From assembly GCA_028717765.1 (NCBI GenBank), contig JAQUNE010000097.1, forward strand, positions 1 through 5,930: a stretch of 5,930 bases of DNA. Reading direction: 5' to 3'. Of the stretch, positions 1-5,930 are shown piece by piece (position 1 is the first letter of the stretch; the number at the start of each line of letters is the position of its first letter). Made by a program: the position numbers and the translations under genes. The notes under the pieces are model-generated. The model searched no databases, was not told the DNA's origin, and saw only the letters and a list, made by a program, of their open reading frames with translations. Source of the DNA: Candidatus Omnitrophota bacterium (lineage in GTDB: Bacteria > Omnitrophota > Koll11 > Gygaellales > Profunditerraquicolaceae).

Positions 1-8
1 AGATAAAA

Positions 9-1100
9 ATGAAGTTTAGTGTGGAAAAGAATATTTTACTCGCCGGAATACAAACAGTGCAAAACGTAATTACCCCTAAAACAGCTTTACCAATCCTCTC
101 TAATATTTTAATTGAGACGCAAGAAGGCGGGTTACGGTTAACCGCTACAGATTTAGATATTGGAATAAGCTGTGTAATACCTGTGAATATACAGGAGACA
201 GGGGCAATTACTATTCCTGCTAAGAGATTTGGAGATATTATTAGAGAATTACCCAGTGATAGTGTTAGTATTAACACTAAAAAGAATGATTCAGTGGTGA
301 TTGAAAATAAAACCTGCCAGTTTAAAATTATGGGGCTTTCAAAGGAAGAGTTTCCTCGACTTCCAGAGTTTAAAGATAGAGAGGTGATTAAATTAGAACA
401 GGCGGTTTTAAAGGAAATTTTAGGGCTGACCTCCTTTGCAGTTTCTTTTGATGAAACCAGGTATATTTTAAATGGCATACTTTTTACAATTAAGAAAAAC
501 ACAATTACATTAGTGGCTACTGATGGAAAACGTTTGGCGATTGTTGAGCGCAAGCTAAAGCAGGATATTGATAAAGAGATTACAATGATCGTGCCGCTAA
601 AAACCATTCAGGAATTAAATCGTAATTTAAAAGAAGAGGGTGAGTTATCCTTGATCTTAGGCGCAAACCAGGCAATGTTTGATTTGGGTAAAGTGGTGGT
701 CATTTCTCGTCTAATAGAAGGTGAGTTTCCGGATTATCGGCAAGTGGTGCCGGCAGTTTCTGACAACAAGATTAAGGTGAGCCGCGAAGAGATGCTCTTG
801 GCAGTAAAGAGGGCAGCTTTGTTATCTACCCCGGATTATCAGGCAGTCAAGCTAGAGGTGTTTAAGGATAAATTGGTAATTTCTAAATCTACGCCGGATA
901 TCGGAGAGTCCCGTGAAGAGGTGGTAGTGGATTATCGCGGGAAAGAATTGGTCATTGGTTTTAATCCTGGTTACTTGGTGGATGTTTTAAAAAATCTCTC
1001 TAGCGAGACAATTGAATTTGAGTTAACGGATAGTGAGAAGCCTGGAGTGATCCGTATCGATGGGTATGTTTATATTGTTTTACCGATGCGCCTTGGTTAA
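9..1100 (+). CDS. dnaN: DNA polymerase III subunit beta (sliding clamp)
   Basis: This gene encodes the ring-shaped processivity clamp, which dimerises around DNA and tethers DNA polymerase III and other partners in the cytoplasm. The 363 residues match the usual family length of about 365 and contain the three clamp domains (roughly 1-120, 125-243 and 244-363). The N-terminus MKFSVEKNILL is the standard clamp start, which supports ATG at 9. The domain 2 signature includes RYILNGILF and TDGKRLA (residues 171-177). FPDYRQVVP (240-248) marks the domain 2/3 boundary. The C-terminus LPMRLG carries the conserved PMRL residues that help build the hydrophobic pocket for clamp-binding peptides, followed by one extra glycine. 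Residue 174 is Lys where E. coli has His175; I think this is ordinary variation. Only 8 bases precede the start, so its ribosome binding site and promoter cannot be judged. dnaA would be the expected upstream neighbour. The gene looks intact. Confidence 0.98.
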   Translation: MKFSVEKNILLAGIQTVQNVITPKTALPILSNILIETQEGGLRLTATDLDIGISCVIPVNIQETGAITIPAKRFGDIIRELPSDSVSINTKKNDSVVIENKTCQFKIMGLSKEEFPRLPEFKDREVIKLEQAVLKEILGLTSFAVSFDETRYILNGILFTIKKNTITLVATDGKRLAIVERKLKQDIDKEITMIVPLKTIQELNRNLKEEGELSLILGANQAMFDLGKVVVISRLIEGEFPDYRQVVPAVSDNKIKVSREEMLLAVKRAALLSTPDYQAVKLEVFKDKLVISKSTPDIGESREEVVVDYRGKELVIGFNPGYLVDVLKNLSSETIEFELTDSEKPGVIRIDGYVYIVLPMRLG

Positions 1101-1167
1101 CACCTGGCCATATCGCACGTTGGCATAATGGATTGCCAAGTGCGTCCTTGTAAGGACGGATTGGCCA

Positions 1168-1170
<3 letters not shown>
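1101..1170 (+). other. Intergenic inverted-repeat element, potential three-way-junction RNA or DNA structure
   Basis: The element begins directly after the dnaN stop codon. Three stems can be drawn by hand. The outer stem pairs CTGGCCA (1104-1110) with TGGCCAG (1162-1168) and can extend past a bulged C1103 to the pairs 1101-1102 with 1169-1170. The first inner arm pairs CGCAC (1114-1118) plus TTGGCA (1120-1125) with TGCCAA (1134-1139) plus GTGCG (1140-1144). It has a single bulged G1119 and an 8-base loop. The second inner arm is CGTCCTT (1143-1149) with AAGGACG (1152-1158). It shares bases 1143-1144 with the first arm, so one arm must shorten or the two must compete; the 2-base gap also means the top pairs must open. 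No T-run follows, so this is not a standard intrinsic terminator. It could be a structured 5' leader of the dciA-gyrB-gyrA unit, an mRNA processing site, or a copy of a dispersed palindromic repeat. The function is unknown; the pairing is seen directly. Confidence 0.6.

Positions 1171-1173
<3 letters not shown>
1130..1173 (+). repeat. Imperfect direct repeat within the intergenic element
   Basis: The segment GGATTGCCAAGTGCG (1130-1144) is echoed 28 bases later by GGATTGGCCAGTGTGC (1158-1173). They share GGATTG, CCA and GTG, with small insertions or deletions between. The second copy runs across the possible GTG start of the next gene. The two copies supply the 3' arms of the first inner stem and of the outer stem, so the repeat may have arisen by local duplication or may be a by-product of the stem pattern. 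Confidence is modest because the match is short and gapped. Confidence 0.35.
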
Positions 1174-3938
<2,765 letters not shown>

Positions 3939-3940
3939 AA

Positions 3941-3945
3941 AAGGA
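3941..3945 (+). promoter_or_regulatory. Ribosome binding site for gyrA
   Basis: AAGGA lies in the 11-base gyrB-gyrA gap, 4 bases before ATG 3950. It is the only Shine-Dalgarno-like tract there and fixes the gyrA start. The gap has no room for a separate promoter or terminator, so gyrA is read from the gyrB transcript. Confidence 0.7.
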
Positions 3946-3949
3946 AAAT

Positions 3950-5930
3950 ATGTATACGCGAAATGAAAAAGTAGTCCCGGTTTATATTGAAGAAGAAGTA
4001 AAGGATTCTTACTTAAATTACGCGATGAGCGTTATTGTTGGCCGTGCACTGCCGGATGTGCGTGATGGACTAAAGCCTGTGCATCGCAGGATCCTTTTTG
4101 CAATGCAAGAGTTAAATCTTGACCACAGCAAGCCCTATAAAAAATGCGCGCGTATCGTTGGAGAGGTTTTAGGTAAGTATCATCCGCACGGAGATGTGGC
4201 GGTTTACGATACCTTGGTAAGAATGGCGCAGGATTTTTCTTTGCGTTATCCATTAGTAGAAGGGCAGGGAAACTTTGGTTCTGTCGACGGGGATACGGCT
4301 GCGGCAATGCGTTATACTGAAGCTAGGCTGGCGGCGATTTCCGATGACATGCTTGCTGACATAGATAAAGAGACAGTAAATTTTGGGCCAAACTTTGATT
4401 CTTCCTTGAAAGAACCTTTATTACTACCGGCAGCTTTGCCAAATCTTTTAGTCAATGGCTCAAGCGGAATCGCCGTTGGTATGGCTACTAATATACCGCC
4501 GCATAATTTAAATGAAGTTGCCGACGCGATCATTTATATCTTAGAAAATCCACAGGCGGAAATTAAGGAGTTGATGCGTTATGTCAAGGGGCCGGATTTT
4601 CCGACGGGTGGAGTAATTTGTGGCAAGGTCGGGATTAAAGAAGCCTATAATACCGGCAGGGGCAAAGTGACGGTGCGCGCGCGGGCAACTGTGGAGCATC
4701 AGAAAAACGGTAAAGATTTAATTATTATTACTGAAATCCCTTATCAGGTGCAGAAGGCTGGGTTGATTGAGGCAACTGCTGCTTTGGTAGAAGATAAAAA
4801 GATTGAAGGGATTTCCGATATTCGCGACGAGTCTGATAAAGACGGTATGCGTATTGTTGTAGAATTAAAACGAGATGTCGAGCCGCAGATCATTCTCAAT
4901 CAGCTCTTTAAACATACGCAATTAGAAACCACATTTGGCATTATTATGTTGGCGTTGGTAGAAAACCGTCCGCGAGTTTTGAATTTGCGCCAGATACTCG
5001 ATTGCTATATTGAGCACCGAAAGGTAATTATCCGTCGGCGCACGCAATTTGAATTAGATAAGGCCTTAAAGAGGGCACATATTTTAGAAGGCTTAAAAAT
5101 TGCTTTAAAGTTTATTGACCGGATTATTAAAACCATTAAGACCTCGAAAAATACCGAGCAGGCCAAAGAGCGCCTGATAAAAGAGTTTGAGCTTTCCGAG
5201 ATTCAGTCTCAAGCGATCCTGGAAATGCAATTACAGCGTTTGACCGCGCTTGAGCGCGATAAGATTGACGCGGAATACGCCGAACTTTTGAAGAAAATCG
5301 AATTTTGCCGGGCAATCCTGGCGTCAGAAAAAAAGATCGAGGCAATTATTAAAGAAGAATTAGAAGGATTAAAGAAAAAGTACGGCGATGAGCGCAGAAC
5401 TGATATTGTCGGCGAAGTTGAAGAACTGGAAGTCGAAGATTTAATTGCCGAGGAAGATGTGGTAGTGACGATTAGCCATGCCGGATATATTAAACGTCTG
5501 CCGGTAAGCGCCTACCGCAAGCAAAAACGCGGAGGCAGAGGCACAACTGGTGCAGAGCTTAAAGAAGAGGATTTTATCGAGCATCTTTTTGTGGCATCGA
5601 CAAAAGACTACCTTTTAATTTTTACCGGCAAGGGCCAGGTGCATTGGTTGAAGGTCTATGAGATCCCGCAGGCGAGTAAAATTTCTAAAGGTAAGGCAAT
5701 TGTCAATTTGGTACAGATGGAGGCCAATTCTAAAGTTAGCTCAACTATTCCCGTAAAGGAATTTGCCGGGGATAAATATTTAGTGATGGTGACCAAAGAG
5801 GGGAATATTAAAAAGACCAGGCTTGACGCCTATGGTAATCCGCGTAAAGGCGGGATCATCGGCATTACTCTTGATAAAGACGATGAATTAATCGGTGTAG
5901 AATTAACTGATGGCAAAGAGGAATTGTTGA
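3950..5930 (+). CDS. gyrA: DNA gyrase subunit A (3' end outside the window)
   Basis: This is the DNA-cleaving and wrapping subunit of gyrase. The window holds 660 codons and one extra base without a stop, whereas full GyrA is usually 800-880 residues. The start [27 protein letters not shown] matches the family in register with E. coli. The winged-helix part has [23 protein letters not shown] (78-82), GQGNFGS (105-111) and RYTEARL with catalytic Y122 preceded by R121. The tower has IPPHNL (182-187) next to the DNA-bending region. The coiled coil and primary dimer gate end near LTALE, and the extra block seen there in E. coli GyrA is absent. The C-terminal pinwheel starts near residue 505 and shows about three blades before the edge. 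QKRGGRG at 525-531 is the GyrA box needed for DNA wrapping, which identifies gyrase rather than topoisomerase IV. Residue 83 is Val instead of the common Ser/Thr; D87 is kept. Confidence 0.98.
   Translation, partial: MYTRNEKVVPVYIEEEVKDSYLNYAMSVIVGRALPDVRDGLKPVHRRILFAMQELNLDHSKPYKKCARIVGEVLGKYHPHGDVAVYDTLVRMAQDFSLRYPLVEGQGNFGSVDGDTAAAMRYTEARLAAISDDMLADIDKETVNFGPNFDSSLKEPLLLPAALPNLLVNGSSGIAVGMATNIPPHNLNEVADAIIYILENPQAEIKELMRYVKGPDFPTGGVICGKVGIKEAYNTGRGKVTVRARATVEHQKNGKDLIIITEIPYQVQKAGLIEATAALVEDKKIEGISDIRDESDKDGMRIVVELKRDVEPQIILNQLFKHTQLETTFGIIMLALVENRPRVLNLRQILDCYIEHRKVIIRRRTQFELDKALKRAHILEGLKIALKFIDRIIKTIKTSKNTEQAKERLIKEFELSEIQSQAILEMQLQRLTALERDKIDAEYAELLKKIEFCRAILASEKKIEAIIKEELEGLKKKYGDERRTDIVGEVEELEVEDLIAEEDVVVTISHAGYIKRLPVSAYRKQKRGGRGTTGAELKEEDFIEHLFVASTKDYLLIFTGKGQVHWLKVYEIPQASKISKGKAIVNLVQMEANSKVSSTIPVKEFAGDKYLVMVTKEGNIKKTRLDAYGNPRKGGIIGITLDKDDELIGVELTDGKEELL

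Noticed and set aside
1093..1129. Promoter for dciA-gyrBA using CATAAT (1124-1129) as the -10 box
   Set aside because: The nearest -35-like TTGGTT (1093-1098) is 25 bases away, which is far too long, and CATAAT lies within a stem. No other convincing pair was found.
1101..1167. Rho-independent terminator after dnaN
   Set aside because: Stable hairpins are present, but no T-run follows any of them.
5922..5930. TGA at the last three bases as the gyrA stop codon
   Set aside because: The gyrA frame reads GAA TTG TTG A at the edge, so the TGA is out of frame. The protein is also only about 80 percent of family length and is cut within the C-terminal pinwheel.

Overview
The window is a conserved bacterial DNA-replication cluster. 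All of its genes lie on the + strand in the order dnaN (sliding clamp), a short DUF721/DciA-like gene, gyrB and gyrA. The gyrA gene runs off the right edge. Motifs can be read directly in all three large proteins, so those identities are secure. The small gene is assigned from a clear C-terminal DUF721 signature.

Layout: dnaN starts 8 bases into the window and ends at 1100. A 67-base gap (1101-1167) separates it from the small gene. This gap and the first bases of the small gene hold a dense set of inverted repeats that can fold into a three-way junction. The dciA-like gene overlaps gyrB by four bases (GTGA, 1470-1473). gyrB is followed by gyrA after 11 bases. The three genes dciA-gyrB-gyrA therefore look like one transcription unit, with the folded element between them and dnaN. 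No gene-free stretch longer than 70 bases exists.

Biology: the clamp tethers the replicative polymerase to DNA. DciA-type proteins help put the DnaB helicase onto DNA in bacteria that lack DnaC/DnaI loaders. GyrA and GyrB form the A2B2 enzyme that adds negative supercoils and removes the positive supercoils made ahead of the fork. The common ancestral order is dnaA-dnaN-recF-DUF721-gyrB-gyrA; recF is missing from its usual place here.

Organism: a bacterium of moderate GC (low-to-mid 40s percent by eye). GyrB carries a large insert after its TOPRIM domain, as in many Gram-negative-type and PVC-related lineages. The overall look suggests an uncultivated lineage such as Omnitrophota or another PVC-associated group, but this is a low-confidence inference. 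I see no mobile element, CRISPR array, tRNA, rRNA or defence system. The points most worth a second look are the three-way-junction element at 1101-1170, the very small DciA-like protein, and the valine at the quinolone-determining position 83 of GyrA.
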